In this document: in pieces, positions 1-11,144 of the stretch
Layout: the number at the start of each line of letters is the position of its first letter
Position numbering within the stretch: position 1 is the stretch's first letter
Source of the DNA: Ningiella ruwaisensis
GTDB lineage: Bacteria; Pseudomonadota; Gammaproteobacteria; Enterobacterales; Alteromonadaceae
Direction: 5' to 3'
NCBI RefSeq assembly: GCF_004798935.1
Contig: NZ_RAHT01000005.1
Location: forward strand, 62,001-126,000
Length of the DNA: 64,000 nucleotides
The notes under the pieces: generated by a model
What the model was told of the DNA's origin: nothing
Database searches by the model: none
What the model saw: only the letters and a program-made list of their open reading frames with translations
Translations under genes and position numbers: made by a program

Positions 1-38
1 GACCCCATTAAATAATCCTGTTTCTTCTTGTTATCGCG

Positions 39-3000
39 TTAATTAAACATCAGGCTAACATTTTCTTCGCCAAGCTCATGCGACAAACTGCTTAATAGTT
101 CATCGTCAGGTGCTACGAACCAAGTGGCACCTGTTTCTAGCGTGGCTTGAGCATCTGGATGCTCAACGAGTATATGTAGCGGACAACTGCCGCCTCTGAA
201 AGGCTGTAGTATATCCTGAATTTTTGCCACTGACGACACTGTGCATGCTTGCGACTGTAAACGCAAGGCCAAGTGCTTCGCATATTTAGTGCGCGCCTGC
301 ATCAATGTCATAACTTCAACGGCGTTCATTGTATTGCCACCGCTGTATTCATCAAAGCTGACCTGTCCTTTTATCCACAGCAAATTGTCCGCAGTCAGTA
401 TATCTTCATAACGCTCGTAAATCTCAGGATACAGGCGAATATCCATTCGAGCCGATTTATCATCAAGTGTGACAAGCGCCCAGCGCTTGCCTTTTTTGTT
501 GGTCATAACGCGCACGCCCAACACCAAACCTAAGGTAGAAACATAATTATCCTTTCCAGTAGGTTTAAGGTCGACCAAGCGCGAGTCAGTATATTGCTTA
601 ATTTCATTCACATACTGATTTATCGGGTGTCCCGTTAAATATAGACCAAGGGTTTCTTTTTCTCCATCAAGCCATACTTTTTCAGACCAGCGAGGCACTT
701 GCTTGAAGGCATGGTCACTTGAGGCATCAGCCGGTAAATCCATCCCAAATAAATCGCCCTGGCCTGCTGCGGCGGCTTTTGCCGTTTGAAGAGCGGTATC
801 TAAAGCATCTTTAAGTGTGGCCATGAGAGCGGCTCGATGCGGACCTAAATTATCCATTGCACCTGAGAGCACTAATTTTTCGAGTACTCGTTTATTAATT
901 TTCTTCAAATCGACTTTTTCACAAAAATCAAATAGGTCGGTAAATTTCCCCAGATTTTCACGGGCATGAATAATCGCTTCAACTGGCGCCTCACCTACTC
1001 CCTTAATTGCCCCGATGCCATACACTATCTGGCCTTGCTTGTTGACGGTAAACTTGTATTGCCCTGTGTTCAAGTCTGGCGGAAGGATTTCAAGGCCCAT
1101 GCGATTACATTCATCTACCAAAGTCACAATTTTATCGGTATTGTCCATGTCCGCAGACAACACGGCCGCCATAAACTCAGCAGGATAATGCACTTTAAGC
1201 CAAAGTGTTTGATAGGAGACCAAAGCATAAGCTGCAGAATGCGATTTATTAAAACCGTAGCCGGCGAACTTTTCCACCAGGTCGAATATCTTCATCGCAA
1301 GTTCTGGATCGATATTATTTTCTTTAGCCCCTTGCTGGAAAATCGCGCGCTGTTTTTCCATTTCTTCGGGCTTTTTCTTGCCCATTGCGCGGCGTAAAAG
1401 GTCAGCGCCACCAAGTGAATACCCAGACATGACCTGAGCGATTTGCATTACCTGTTCCTGGTACAAAATGATACCGTAGGTGGGCTCAAGAATTTCTTCC
1501 AGGCACTCGTGTTGATAGGTGGCATCGGGATACGATATCGCTTCACGCCCGTGTTTTCTATCGATAAAGTTATCAACCATGCCTGATTGCAAAGGACCGG
1601 GTCTAAATAAAGCAACCAGTGCGATAATATCTTCAAAGCAGTCTGGTTGAAGCCGTTTAATCAAATCCTTCATGCCGCGGGATTCAAGCTGGAATACTGC
1701 AGTGGTTTCAGCTTTCTGCAAAGATTTAAAAGACGCTTTATCTTCTAACGGGATTTGCGTGATGTCGACATGCTCGCCACGCACCTCTTTTATCATATCA
1801 ATCGCCCATTGAATGATAGTTAAGGTTCGAAGCCCCAAGAAGTCAAATTTGACAAGACCGGCTGTTTCTACATCGTTTTTATCAAACTGCGTCACAGGAT
1901 TGCTGCCGGTATCGTCGCAATATAATGGCGCAAAATCTGTAATAGTTGTTGGTGAAATAACAACGCCACCTGCATGCTTACCGGCGTTGCGGGTAACCCC
2001 TTCTAGTATGCGAGCCATGTCGATGAGCTCTTTTACTTCTTCGTCACGCTCATATTCCTGCTGTAAGCGCGGCTCCACCTCAAAGGCCTTTTTAAGCGTC
2101 ATACCCGGATCGCCAGGTATCAACTTGGAAATTCTGTCAACGAAGCCGTAGGGATGGCCTAAAACTCGACCAACATCGCGAATAACGGCTTTTGCCGCCA
2201 TTGTGCCAAAGGTAATGATTTGTGATACTGCATCGCGGCCATACATCTGCGCTACATGGTCAATAACTTCGTCACGTCTGTCCATGCAAAAGTCGATATC
2301 AAAATCGGGCATGGAAACACGTTCAGGATTTAAGAATCGTTCAAATAGCAAATCAAATTCAAGCGGATCTAAATCGGTTATATCCAGCGCATAAGCCACC
2401 AGAGAGCCAGCACCCGAGCCCCTGCCCGGGCCAACCGGAATATTGTTATCCTTACTCCACTGAATAAACTCCATCACAATCAAAAAGTAGCCGGGAAACC
2501 CCATGCTATTGATAACTTCAAGCTCGATATCTAGGCGCTCATCATATTCCCCGCGTTTTTCCTGTCGCTCGTTTTCGTCGGGAAAGATAATCGCAAGACG
2601 ACGCTCTAAGCCTTCTTTCGAGACTTTTACAAGAAAATCTTCAGTACTCATGTCGCCGGTAGGAAACTGTGGCAAGAAATACTTGCCCAAAGTGAGTTCT
2701 ACATTGCATCGCTTGGCAATTTCCACCGAGTTTTCAAGTGCTTCAGGTATGTCCTCAAAAAGCTCGCACATTTGTTCAGCAGAACGCAGGTATTGATCTT
2801 CTGTGTATTTCTTTGGCCTGCGATTATCATCAAGCGTAAAGCCATCGGCAATACAAACTCGTACTTCATGTGGTTCGTAATCTTCTTGTCTTAAAAAGCG
2901 TACTTTGTTAGTTGCCACAACTGGCAGTGCCAATTTGCCTGAAAGCTCTACGGCATTTTGAATGTAGGTGTTTTCATTCGGATGACCAACACGATTTAAT

Positions 3001-3503
3001 TCAACATAAAAGCGGTCTTTAAAATGCGTATGATAAAACTGCGCAATTTCTTCACCCAAGGAAAGTTTGTTTTGCGACAGCGCAATGCCTAAATCACCCT
3101 GTAAACCGCCAGAAAGAAGAATAACGCCTTTTGAGAATTTCTGTAACCAGGACTGTCTTACCACAACCTGATGTTGAACATGCCCTTGCAAATACGCCTT
3201 TGAAATAAGATTAGTGATGTTTTTGTAACCATCTATGTCTTGCGCAAGCAGAGTGACTTGAAGGATTTCTTCTTCAATAAAATCACTTAGAATATTAACG
3301 TCGCAGCCTATAATCGGCTTGATGCCTTTCGCATAGGCAGAGGAATAAAATTTAACCAAACCGCATAGGTTCATCTGATCGCTAATTGCGATAGCGGGCA
3401 TATCTAGCTGAGCGACAGTATCTAAAATAGGATTGACTTTGTTGAGCCCATCTACCATCGAATAATCGCTGTGTACATTCAAATGCACAAACTTATGCGT
3501 CAC
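39..3503 (-). CDS. dnaE: DNA polymerase III alpha subunit
   Basis: Catalytic subunit of the replicative DNA polymerase. The 1154-residue product is the usual length for the enterobacterial-type DnaE. It opens with a PHP domain (HSDYSM near the N-terminus) and carries the polymerase-core motif PDFDIDF near residue 400, whose two aspartates are expected metal ligands, followed by the finger and helix-hairpin-helix regions and a C-terminal OB fold. The start is GTG at 3503: an in-frame stop lies five codons upstream, and a GAGAGG ribosome-binding sequence precedes it. It is the last gene of the lipid A/rnhB block visible here, 57 bp after rnhB. Family identity is certain; the start is well supported. 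Confidence 0.98.
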   Translation of the reverse strand: MTHKFVHLNVHSDYSMVDGLNKVNPILDTVAQLDMPAIAISDQMNLCGLVKFYSSAYAKGIKPIIGCDVNILSDFIEEEILQVTLLAQDIDGYKNITNLISKAYLQGHVQHQVVVRQSWLQKFSKGVILLSGGLQGDLGIALSQNKLSLGEEIAQFYHTHFKDRFYVELNRVGHPNENTYIQNAVELSGKLALPVVATNKVRFLRQEDYEPHEVRVCIADGFTLDDNRRPKKYTEDQYLRSAEQMCELFEDIPEALENSVEIAKRCNVELTLGKYFLPQFPTGDMSTEDFLVKVSKEGLERRLAIIFPDENERQEKRGEYDERLDIELEVINSMGFPGYFLIVMEFIQWSKDNNIPVGPGRGSGAGSLVAYALDITDLDPLEFDLLFERFLNPERVSMPDFDIDFCMDRRDEVIDHVAQMYGRDAVSQIITFGTMAAKAVIRDVGRVLGHPYGFVDRISKLIPGDPGMTLKKAFEVEPRLQQEYERDEEVKELIDMARILEGVTRNAGKHAGGVVISPTTITDFAPLYCDDTGSNPVTQFDKNDVETAGLVKFDFLGLRTLTIIQWAIDMIKEVRGEHVDITQIPLEDKASFKSLQKAETTAVFQLESRGMKDLIKRLQPDCFEDIIALVALFRPGPLQSGMVDNFIDRKHGREAISYPDATYQHECLEEILEPTYGIILYQEQVMQIAQVMSGYSLGGADLLRRAMGKKKPEEMEKQRAIFQQGAKENNIDPELAMKIFDLVEKFAGYGFNKSHSAAYALVSYQTLWLKVHYPAEFMAAVLSADMDNTDKIVTLVDECNRMGLEILPPDLNTGQYKFTVNKQGQIVYGIGAIKGVGEAPVEAIIHARENLGKFTDLFDFCEKVDLKKINKRVLEKLVLSGAMDNLGPHRAALMATLKDALDTALQTAKAAAAGQGDLFGMDLPADASSDHAFKQVPRWSEKVWLDGEKETLGLYLTGHPINQYVNEIKQYTDSRLVDLKPTGKDNYVSTLGLVLGVRVMTNKKGKRWALVTLDDKSARMDIRLYPEIYERYEDILTADNLLWIKGQVSFDEYSGGNTMNAVEVMTLMQARTKYAKHLALRLQSQACTVSSVAKIQDILQPFRGGSCPLHILVEHPDAQATLETGATWFVAPDDELLSSLSHELGEENVSLMFN

Positions 3504-3560
3504 TACTACCTCTCTTGTTCACTCACTTCGGCTTTGTTAACCAGGGCCTTTTATCGAGCC

Positions 3561-4130
3561 TTAGTTTATCAGGCCGAGCGCTTTTTTCACGGGTTTAAAA
3601 CTTTTTCGATGACAATCCAAAGCACCATATGTGGCGAGTGCTTCAAAATGCGCGGCGGTAGGATAGCCTTTATGCTTATCAAATGCATATTGCGGATAAC
3701 GTGCATGCAAATCTAGCATATCCTTATCTCGCGCGACCTTGGCAATAATAGATGCCGCTGCAATTTGAGGATAAAGGTCATCCCCTTTGATTATCGCCTG
3801 GCTTTTATAAGACCAATCCGGACAGCGATTTCCATCTACAATGACTTCATCTGGTTGTATATGCAGTGCCTGGACCGCTCTTGTCATCGCAAGCATGGTC
3901 GCTTGCAGAATGTTTAAGCTGTCTATTTCTTCAACACAAGCGCGGCCAATTGCCCATGAAATCGCGTATTGCTGTATTTGCTCATTAAAGTATTCACGCT
4001 TTTGTGCGCTCAGTTTTTTTGAGTCACGCAAGCCTTCGATGGGTCGCTTCGGATTGAGTATCACCGCCGCGGTGACAACATCTCCCACCAAAGGTCCCCT
4101 ACCAACTTCATCTACACCGGCAATTAGCAC
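3561..4130 (-). CDS. rnhB: Ribonuclease HII
   Basis: Endonuclease that cuts the RNA strand of RNA-DNA hybrids and starts removal of single ribonucleotides from DNA. The 189-residue protein begins with the family signature DEVGRG, giving acidic catalytic residues D7 and E8; further acidic residues lie in VIVDGN and in the DMLDLH segment. The chosen start is GTG at 4130, which overlaps the lpxB stop and so suggests translational coupling. Compared with E. coli RNase HII the protein lacks about ten N-terminal residues, so an upstream start inside lpxB is possible. The order lpxB-rnhB-dnaE is the classical gammaproteobacterial arrangement. Confidence 0.95.
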   Translation of the reverse strand: MLIAGVDEVGRGPLVGDVVTAAVILNPKRPIEGLRDSKKLSAQKREYFNEQIQQYAISWAIGRACVEEIDSLNILQATMLAMTRAVQALHIQPDEVIVDGNRCPDWSYKSQAIIKGDDLYPQIAAASIIAKVARDKDMLDLHARYPQYAFDKHKGYPTAAHFEALATYGALDCHRKSFKPVKKALGLIN

Positions 4131-5305
4131 TTGGTATCCTCGATTAAGGCTAAAACCGCATCGGCGGCTTTTTCATTAGCATGTTGACGCAAGCGTAGAT
4201 GCTGCTCAAAGTAGGCTTGACTGAGTTTATTTTGATCGCGCTCGATTTGCTCAAGCAAATGCGCACACATATTCGCCGGGTTTACCTCCTCCTGCAAGAG
4301 TTCAGGAACCAAAGCTTCTTCGGCGAGAATATTAGGTAATGAAAAATAATCCGGTTTATAAAGATACTGCATGATTTTGTAGGTTAAGCCAGACATTCTA
4401 TAGGCAACTACCATCGGTCTCTTGCAAAGCATAGCTTCAAGAGAGGCCGTACCGGAAGTCAGCAATACCGCATCAGATGCAATCATCACATCTCTGGCAG
4501 GCGCATCGGTAACGTGAACATCGAGTCTTGAGTGCTGAGCTTTAAGTAAATCAAGTATTTGCTGATGCCTGGCTTTATTGGCTGCAGGTATAAATACTTT
4601 CAAGGCCTTGAAATGGGCAGAATAAAGTTTCGCTGTTTCCAAAAACACCGGAAGCATACTTTCAATTTCCCGAGCTCTTGAACCCGGTAATATTGCCAGT
4701 ACATGAGTGTCAGCTTCAACATGAAAAGCCTTTGACTGAGTATAACGGGCGAGCGTACTTCGAGCGCCTTGTCGGTCAACGTAGAGCGGTATTTCATCGG
4801 CAAGCGTATGCCCAACGTAGGTATATGGCACTTTGTACTTTTCGTAAATACTTTGTTCGAAAGGAAAAATACCCAAAACCAGGTTGGTCGCTTTTGCGAT
4901 TTTATGAATACGGCTCTCGCGCCATGCCCAAATTGTAGGACTTACATAGTGCACCGTTTTAACGCCATTCTCTTTAAGTGCGCTTGCGATCCGTAAATTA
5001 AAATCAGGTGCATCTACGCCTATAAACACATCGGGCGGATTTTGTATAAAGTGTTCAATAACTTGTTTTCGAATAGACAAAAGACGCGGCAGGTGCTTGA
5101 GCACTTCAACCAGTCCCATAACCGACAATTCATTCATATCAACTATGGAATGAAGTCCTTGAGCAATGAGGTATTTTCCCCCTATCCCGCTGACTTCACA
5201 ATCAGGATGCTTTACCTTTAATGCTTTAAGTAAGCCGGCACCTAGCACATCGCCAGAGGCTTCTCCTGCAATTATACCGATTTTTAAGGGGGCGTTTTTA
5301 CTCAT
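4124..5305 (-). CDS. lpxB: Lipid-A-disaccharide synthase
   Basis: GT19-family glycosyltransferase that joins UDP-2,3-diacylglucosamine and lipid X to form the lipid A disaccharide on the inner face of the cytoplasmic membrane. The 393-residue length is typical. The N-terminus reads [16 protein letters not shown], the characteristic LpxB opening, and the central [10 protein letters not shown] and later [19 protein letters not shown] segments match the donor-binding region of the family. It starts at an ATG 14 bp after lpxA and overlaps rnhB by 7 bp, consistent with one transcript fabZ-lpxA-lpxB-rnhB-dnaE. Confidence 0.97.
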   Translation of the reverse strand: MSKNAPLKIGIIAGEASGDVLGAGLLKALKVKHPDCEVSGIGGKYLIAQGLHSIVDMNELSVMGLVEVLKHLPRLLSIRKQVIEHFIQNPPDVFIGVDAPDFNLRIASALKENGVKTVHYVSPTIWAWRESRIHKIAKATNLVLGIFPFEQSIYEKYKVPYTYVGHTLADEIPLYVDRQGARSTLARYTQSKAFHVEADTHVLAILPGSRAREIESMLPVFLETAKLYSAHFKALKVFIPAANKARHQQILDLLKAQHSRLDVHVTDAPARDVMIASDAVLLTSGTASLEAMLCKRPMVVAYRMSGLTYKIMQYLYKPDYFSLPNILAEEALVPELLQEEVNPANMCAHLLEQIERDQNKLSQAYFEQHLRLRQHANEKAADAVLALIEDTKC

Positions 5306-5319
5306 AAGAGAGCCTGGCT

Positions 5320-6090
5320 TTAGCGCGCTATCCCTCTAGTGGCATTTTTTAAAAACTCAGCTAGTATTCCAATTTCACTGGCATCTTTGGCCTGAGTTTC
5401 AATTTGTACCGTGGCCTCTTCAAAACTGTTCCCGTTTCGATAAAGCGTTTTGTAGGCACGCTTGATGTTACTAATTTGCTGCGCAGTATATCCTCTGCGT
5501 TTTAAACCTTCCGCGTTAATGCCCTGTGGAATATGTTTAATTCCGCTAAACATCACATAAGGTGGAATATCTTTAAGTACCACAGCCCCGCCACCGGTAA
5601 AGGCATGCGAACCAATATGGCAAAACTGATGAACTGCAGTCATACCGCCTAAAATGACAAAATCGCCAATGTGAACATGGCCCGCAATTGTGGCATTATT
5701 GGCAAAAATGTTGTCATCCCCCACGATACAATCGTGAGCCAGGTGAGTGTTCACCATAAGCAGATTGCGAGAGCCAATTTTAGTGATGCTATTGTCTTGT
5801 GTGGTGCCTCTATGAATAGTGCATGACTCACGAAATACGTTGTTATCCCCAATCTCCAGGTAGGTTTCTTCACCGGCGTATTTCTTATCCTGACAGTCTT
5901 CACCTATAGAACAAAATTGGAAAAAGGTATTTTTGCGACCGATTCTGGTATGCCCTTTTACCACAACGTGACTTTTTAAATCACAATCGTCGCCAATTTC
6001 AACATTATCGCCAATGAAACAAAAGGGACCAACCTTGACATTTTTGCCAAGTTTCGCAGAGTCTGAAATTACTGAAGACGGATGGATCAT
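5320..6090 (-). CDS. lpxA: UDP-N-acetylglucosamine acyltransferase
   Basis: Catalyses the first step of lipid A synthesis, transferring a 3-hydroxyacyl chain from ACP to UDP-GlcNAc. The 256-residue protein has the left-handed beta-helix hexapeptide repeats throughout the first two thirds, and an AGHVHIGD segment that should hold the general-base histidine. The C-terminal helical region (YKTLYRNG onward) matches the family. It starts at ATG 6090, one base after the fabZ stop, so the two are probably translationally coupled. The LpxD paralogue normally found two genes upstream is missing from this locus. Confidence 0.97.
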   Translation of the reverse strand: MIHPSSVISDSAKLGKNVKVGPFCFIGDNVEIGDDCDLKSHVVVKGHTRIGRKNTFFQFCSIGEDCQDKKYAGEETYLEIGDNNVFRESCTIHRGTTQDNSITKIGSRNLLMVNTHLAHDCIVGDDNIFANNATIAGHVHIGDFVILGGMTAVHQFCHIGSHAFTGGGAVVLKDIPPYVMFSGIKHIPQGINAEGLKRRGYTAQQISNIKRAYKTLYRNGNSFEEATVQIETQAKDASEIGILAEFLKNATRGIAR

Positions 6091-6091
6091 T

Positions 6092-6538
6092 TTACATATC
6101 TCTTATAGCGCACATAAACTCTGCAGCACACACTTCCTTACCATCTACTTTTGCAGAACCTGCAAATTTCCAGATACCGCGGCGTTCTTTAAGGAATTCA
6201 ACATCGATATCCAGTCTGTCACCTGGAACTACGGGATGCTTGAATCTTGCCTTATCTATACCTGCATAGAGGTAGAGCTGATCATTATTTCCCATGGTTT
6301 TAAATCCGAGAATACCAGCAGCCTGAGCCATCGCCTCGGCAATTAAAACACCTGGGAATATGGGTCGCTGAGGGAAATGACCGGTAAAACAAGGCTCATT
6401 AATAGTGATATTTTTATAAGCTTTGATTGATTTACCAAGCTCATAGTCGGTAACGCGATCTATTAATAAAAATGGATATCGATGCGGTAGCAAAGACATG
6501 ATTTCGTTTATTTCGATGGTATTGAGCGAATTTGCCAA
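6092..6538 (-). CDS. fabZ: 3-hydroxyacyl-ACP dehydratase
   Basis: Dehydrates 3-hydroxyacyl-ACP in type II fatty acid synthesis and competes with LpxA for substrate. The 148-residue hot-dog-fold protein has the catalytic histidine in [13 protein letters not shown] and the acidic residue in [14 protein letters not shown]. The start is TTG at 6538, supported by an AGGAG sequence about eight bases upstream; no in-frame ATG gives a complete N-terminus. It is the first gene after a strong terminator that follows skp, so it should have its own promoter in the 120-bp gap. In most relatives lpxD lies directly upstream; here it does not. Confidence 0.96.
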   Translation of the reverse strand: MANSLNTIEINEIMSLLPHRYPFLLIDRVTDYELGKSIKAYKNITINEPCFTGHFPQRPIFPGVLIAEAMAQAAGILGFKTMGNNDQLYLYAGIDKARFKHPVVPGDRLDIDVEFLKERRGIWKFAGSAKVDGKEVCAAEFMCAIRDM

Positions 6539-6610
6539 GCCAATCTCCTGATGTATGTAGGCTAGTTTGTCCTTAGGACCTAAGTCGCGCTATAAGATAA
6601 GGTGATATGC

Positions 6611-6648
6611 AGAAAAAACAAATCAGACCAACTGTTGTTGGTCTGATT
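6611..6648 (-). terminator. Rho-independent terminator after skp
   Basis: A perfect 12-bp stem (6621-6632 pairing with 6637-6648) with a TGTT/AACA loop is followed on the minus strand by TGTTTTTTCT. It lies 10 bases beyond the skp stop codon and separates the bamA-skp unit from fabZ-lpxA-lpxB. Confidence 0.9.
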
Positions 6649-6658
6649 TAGAGAGGTT

Positions 6659-7174
6659 TTAGTTTGCCTTGCTAACCTGATCTAATACTTTCTGTGAAAT
6701 ATCAAACTGGTCTTTTGCAAAAGGAACCGATTGGGCATTAATGACCATATCGTAACCGTCAGCGGCGGCAATGCCATCAATTGCCTGTTTGATCAAACCA
6801 AGTAACTTATTACGCTCTTCTGCAGTTCGACGCTGCATATTTTGCTGTAAAGGCTGTCCTTTTTGCTGCATCTGCTGACCTAAAGCTTGAATTTGCTGCT
6901 GTAGTTCCTGCTTCTGCTCTTCGCTCATGGTCGCCGCTTCGCGCTGTAACTTTTCCATCAGGAAATTGCCTTCTTCGCGCATTGCCGTGACTTCCTGTAT
7001 TTGCGCCTCAAACTCAGAATTAATCTTTTGTTCGATAGCTGCTACCTGCGGTAAAGACTGAAGCACTAGCTGAACATCAACAACCGCAATCTTCTGAGCT
7101 GCGCTTGCAACAACCGACATCAATGACAACCCTAATATAGCTGCAATTGACAGCGCTTTATTTAAACTTTTCAA
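6659..7174 (-). CDS. skp: Periplasmic chaperone Skp/OmpH
   Basis: Holdase chaperone that carries unfolded outer-membrane proteins across the periplasm to the BAM complex. The 171-residue product has a cleavable signal peptide of about 25 residues (hydrophobic core, VASA before AQK) and a long Gln/Glu-rich coiled-coil hairpin at about residues 50-130, as in the trimeric Skp tentacles. The start is TTG at 7174, preceded by AAGGAG at good spacing. It follows bamA by 62 bp and ends at a strong terminator. The usual downstream partner lpxD is absent. Confidence 0.94.
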   Translation of the reverse strand: MKSLNKALSIAAILGLSLMSVVASAAQKIAVVDVQLVLQSLPQVAAIEQKINSEFEAQIQEVTAMREEGNFLMEKLQREAATMSEEQKQELQQQIQALGQQMQQKGQPLQQNMQRRTAEERNKLLGLIKQAIDGIAAADGYDMVINAQSVPFAKDQFDISQKVLDQVSKAN

Positions 7175-7236
7175 TGTAAACTCCTTTGCGTTTAGCTTTC
7201 TTTATAATTTGCACTAACTTTAAAATTATACTCTTT

Positions 7237-9711
7237 CTAGAAAGTGGATCCAATGTTGAAAGTAAAGAATCTGGCATCATCACCTTCTCGTTCTTTAAGT
7301 GCATTGGAAAAACTGAATACCATCGGACCCATTGGCGAAATCCACTGCACTGATATACCGGCTGAACTTCGATAGTATTTCCAGTAACCGTAGTCTGCTA
7401 GCGGATCACTTCCCGAAATCACTTGTAAGTCTTTATAGGCGTCGTAATTAAACTCAGTATCCCAAACATTACCTATATCGAAAAACAGGCTGGTTCTAAC
7501 TGAATTATCAAATTCTTCTTCTAAAAACGGCGTCGGCACAATCAATTCAACACCACCAAGCAGCATCGCATTTCCACCTAAGCTTCGTTGCGATAGCGCA
7601 ATCGAATCCTGGCTTGGGTCACGAATAATCGGCACACCTGTTGGAGAAGGACTTGGAAAAGCGTCTGGTATTCGGGTGACACCACGTGGTCCTACGGTAT
7701 TGTTTTCAAAGCCGCGTAGCGTATCAGCGCCACCGGCGGTGAAGTTTTCCGTAAAGGGCAAGATTTGCTCAACCCCGTTAGTTTCACCATAACCGTTTCC
7801 GTACCCGAATCTAAACCGTGTTAACACCGACCAGCGTTGATTTCGCGTAAGCGGGAAGTACCACTTACCGTCACCAACCACTTTAAAATAATTCACATCT
7901 GAATTTGGCGTAGTAATACTAAAGGACGCACGCTGCGAAGAACCGGCAGTAGGGAATAAACCTCGGTTCAAAGTGTTACGGCTCCATGTGACAGACGCCA
8001 AGAAGCTATCGTAATTAATAGGCGCATCAGGATCGTTTTGATCGGCAAACTGATCGTAAAAGCGGCTGGTTTGCTCATAACGAGTGTTATCGTCACCTAG
8101 CTCTACACTTGAGTAAGTCAAACCAAAGCTAATTCTGTTGACTTCGTTTATCGGATAGCCTGCATTTGCCCCTACTGACCAACGTTTTGAATTATATTGG
8201 ATAACTCCAAAGTCGCCGCCATCAAATTCGCTGTAGGCGATGCTTCCACCTAAACTTATTCCGTCAATAGTAAAATAAGGGTCAAGATACGTGATCTGCG
8301 CCTGCTTTTGGTAAGACACGGTCGATACGTTAAATCCCACTCGCTTACCCGATCCCAGGAAATTGTCTTGCTGAATACCCGCCTGAAGACTTAACTTGGT
8401 CGCATCGCCATAGCCTATCCCCGCATTAAATGAACCTGAAGGCTGTTCTTTTACGGTAAAATCAACATCGACCTTGTCATCAACGCCCGGTATACGAATT
8501 GTTTCGTATTCCACATCTTCCATATAGGTCAAACGTGAAAGTTGCGCTTTGGAACTTTCAAGAAGCGGCTCAGATAGCCAGGTGCCTTCCATTTGATTCA
8601 CGTTCTGTCGCAATACGTCATCTGCGGTGATGGTGTTACCAGTAAAGTTGATACGTCGCACATAAACGCGCTTGCCCGGGTCAACAGACAAGGTCAGTTT
8701 AACGGTTTTATCCTCTTCATTGATCTCAGGAATGGTGGTTACTGTGGGGTAAGCATAGCCAAAACGACCTAAGTATTTTGAAATAAAATCTTCAGTGTAA
8801 GTCACTTCAGCCTGGTTATATAAATCGCCAGAAGAAAGCGGAATAACGGCGGCCAAAAATTCTTCATATCCAAGCAAGTCACCCACCAGTTCCACTTCAG
8901 ATATGTTGTATTGTTCGCCTTCAGACACATTCATCGTGACATAAATGCCGTCTTTTTCGGGCGTCATCGAAACTTGCGTGGAGTCGATATTAAACTGTAA
9001 GTAGCCTCTGTCTTTATAGTAACTTTCAATCGTTTCCATATCGCCAGAGAGAGTTTGTTGCTGATAGCGGGTTTCTGAAAGAAAGTCCCACCAAGGCTTA
9101 TCGAAGGAGAGCTCCATTTGCTTGAACAACTCATCATCTTCAAACACTTTGTTACCCACAATATTGATTTGCGCGATTTTTGCCGCATCCCCTTCTTCAA
9201 ACAACAGTTTTACGTCCACACGATTGCGGGGAAGCGGGGTAATAATAGCTGTAACATCGGCATTATACTTACCAATGCTGTAGAAAAAGTCTTTTAGACC
9301 ATTCTCAATAGAAGTGATGACTGTGCGATCAAGCGGTTCACCGATGCGAATATTTGAGTTATCCAAACTTTCCTGGAGTTGCTCATCTTTAATATCGTCG
9401 TTGCCTTCAAATACAATGTTACTGATGGTCGGACGTTCTTCCACCGATACCACCAGGGTATTTCCGTCACGATATATCTCTACACTTTCAAAGTGCGTTG
9501 AAGAGTATAGCGAGCGAATCAGCTGCGTCACACGAAAACGATTCATCGTGTCGCCTCGCTGCACGGGAAGATAAGTAAGAGCAGCACCAAGGGCAACACG
9601 CTGCAAACCCTCAACACGAATATCTTCTACCACAAAATCATAAGCACCTTGCGCAAATGACGACGAAGAGATGGCCAAAATGGCGGCTAATACGAGACTT
9701 TTACACTTCAT
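7237..9711 (-). CDS. bamA: Outer membrane protein assembly factor BamA
   Basis: Central Omp85 subunit of the BAM complex, which folds and inserts beta-barrel proteins into the outer membrane. The 824-residue product starts with a signal peptide (SSSFAQG), then five POTRA domains to about residue 425 and a 16-strand C-terminal barrel. The barrel contains the conserved lid-lock motif LRGF (in GGADTLRGFEN) and ends in phenylalanine, as expected for an outer-membrane barrel. It begins at ATG 9711, 44 bp after rseP, and is followed by its chaperone skp. Confidence 0.97.
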   Translation of the reverse strand: MKCKSLVLAAILAISSSSFAQGAYDFVVEDIRVEGLQRVALGAALTYLPVQRGDTMNRFRVTQLIRSLYSSTHFESVEIYRDGNTLVVSVEERPTISNIVFEGNDDIKDEQLQESLDNSNIRIGEPLDRTVITSIENGLKDFFYSIGKYNADVTAIITPLPRNRVDVKLLFEEGDAAKIAQINIVGNKVFEDDELFKQMELSFDKPWWDFLSETRYQQQTLSGDMETIESYYKDRGYLQFNIDSTQVSMTPEKDGIYVTMNVSEGEQYNISEVELVGDLLGYEEFLAAVIPLSSGDLYNQAEVTYTEDFISKYLGRFGYAYPTVTTIPEINEEDKTVKLTLSVDPGKRVYVRRINFTGNTITADDVLRQNVNQMEGTWLSEPLLESSKAQLSRLTYMEDVEYETIRIPGVDDKVDVDFTVKEQPSGSFNAGIGYGDATKLSLQAGIQQDNFLGSGKRVGFNVSTVSYQKQAQITYLDPYFTIDGISLGGSIAYSEFDGGDFGVIQYNSKRWSVGANAGYPINEVNRISFGLTYSSVELGDDNTRYEQTSRFYDQFADQNDPDAPINYDSFLASVTWSRNTLNRGLFPTAGSSQRASFSITTPNSDVNYFKVVGDGKWYFPLTRNQRWSVLTRFRFGYGNGYGETNGVEQILPFTENFTAGGADTLRGFENNTVGPRGVTRIPDAFPSPSPTGVPIIRDPSQDSIALSQRSLGGNAMLLGGVELIVPTPFLEEEFDNSVRTSLFFDIGNVWDTEFNYDAYKDLQVISGSDPLADYGYWKYYRSSAGISVQWISPMGPMVFSFSNALKEREGDDARFFTFNIGSTF

Positions 9712-9755
9712 TAACTATCAAAATTCCAAAATCGTGTTGTCAGACCTTATTATGA

Positions 9756-11144
9756 TTATGTATTCCGTAGAATGTCATTGGCGATTGCTGTAGCCATCAC
9801 AGCAAACAGAATAACTCCACCAATTTTAAACCCCACTTCCTGAATCGCCTCTGACACCGGCTTTCCAGTAATCCATTCGATGGTAAGATATAACAAGTGC
9901 CCCCCATCCAGTATGGGTAAAGGCAAAAGGTTAATAATACCAAGATTTACACTAATAAGCGCCAAAAAACTTAAAAATGCGACAATACCGACGCTTGCAC
10001 TGACTCCCGCACCCTCTGCTATTGAAATTGGGCCACTCAAGTTATTGATTGGCACTTCACCGGTTAACAATTTCCCAAGCATCTTAAGCGTCACGCCCAT
10101 TAAGCGCCAGGTTTCTTGTGTCCCGTTAGCAATGGCTGCAAACAAGCCATATTTTTCGGTAATGACATACTCTTCGGGCCAGGCTTCACGATAAGGTGAA
10201 ACGCCTAAATACCCTCTCTCACTTGCTTGTGCCAACTGGGCATTCGTACTATGCAATTGTTCATCAATTGCGACAGCGCCGAACTTAACATTCAAATTCA
10301 AACGCTCTTCGCCTCGCTTAATCAAAATATCAACAGATTGGTTAGGTCGTGGCGCAATAAAATCGACTATTTGGCTCCAGGAATCTACAGAGGTTCCATC
10401 TAATTTTTCGATAATATCATCTTTTTGCAAACCGCCGCGCTCAGCGGGGCTCCCTTCTTCTACTAACCCAAGCTGTGTTGTCAGAGGGGGTGAGTAAGGT
10501 CTAAAGCCAAGTGCAGCGAAGATATCTTCTTGATCTGGATTGATTTTCCAACCATTGATGGGCAGGGATTTTGAGGCAGTGCCGCCACCATCGGTTCGCA
10601 CTTTGAGAGGAATAGATTGCTCGCCGCTAAAGGTGGATAACTCGATAATCACATCTCGCCAATTGTAGGTTTCGTGCTCTCCAACTGCTAAAATCAGATC
10701 GCCGGAAGCTAAATCAGATTGTTGAGCATATCCGTTTTCTAAAATTTCGCCTATTACAGGACGCGGTGCCTGTTGGCCAATCATACCAATAATGGCTAAC
10801 GCAAATACGGCAAATACGAAATTTACAAAAGGACCTGCAAAATATACGGCAAAACGTTGTGCAACAGATTTACTGTTTAATGTTGCGTTCTCAAGTTCTG
10901 GAGGAACGTCATCCACACGATCATCTAACAAACGCACGTAGCCACCAAGAGGGATCCCAGCAATAACAAATTCCATGCCTGAGGACGTCACTCGCTTGTA
11001 AAGAGGCTTACCAAAACCAATTGAAAACCGCAAAACCTTCACTTTGCACCATTTTGCTACAATGTAGTGACCCCATTCATGCACGGCAACTAAGATGCTT
11101 AGCGCAATAACAAAAAACAGAATGTTTCTTACGATTTCAATCAT
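9756..11144 (-). CDS. rseP: Site-2 zinc metalloprotease RseP
   Basis: Inner-membrane S2P protease that cleaves anti-sigma factor RseA within the membrane during the envelope stress response. The 462-residue protein shows an N-terminal transmembrane segment with the zinc motif HEWGH near residue 23, two PDZ domains in the periplasmic region (about 130-320), and a C-terminal membrane segment with the third zinc ligand in LPILDGGH. Its ATG overlaps the dxr stop by four bases (ATGA), so the two are probably translationally coupled. Confidence 0.97.
   Translation of the reverse strand: MIEIVRNILFFVIALSILVAVHEWGHYIVAKWCKVKVLRFSIGFGKPLYKRVTSSGMEFVIAGIPLGGYVRLLDDRVDDVPPELENATLNSKSVAQRFAVYFAGPFVNFVFAVFALAIIGMIGQQAPRPVIGEILENGYAQQSDLASGDLILAVGEHETYNWRDVIIELSTFSGEQSIPLKVRTDGGGTASKSLPINGWKINPDQEDIFAALGFRPYSPPLTTQLGLVEEGSPAERGGLQKDDIIEKLDGTSVDSWSQIVDFIAPRPNQSVDILIKRGEERLNLNVKFGAVAIDEQLHSTNAQLAQASERGYLGVSPYREAWPEEYVITEKYGLFAAIANGTQETWRLMGVTLKMLGKLLTGEVPINNLSGPISIAEGAGVSASVGIVAFLSFLALISVNLGIINLLPLPILDGGHLLYLTIEWITGKPVSEAIQEVGFKIGGVILFAVMATAIANDILRNT

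Noticed and set aside
966-1397. 143-codon ORF on the plus strand inside dnaE
   Set aside because: Antisense shadow of a certain gene; no domain features.
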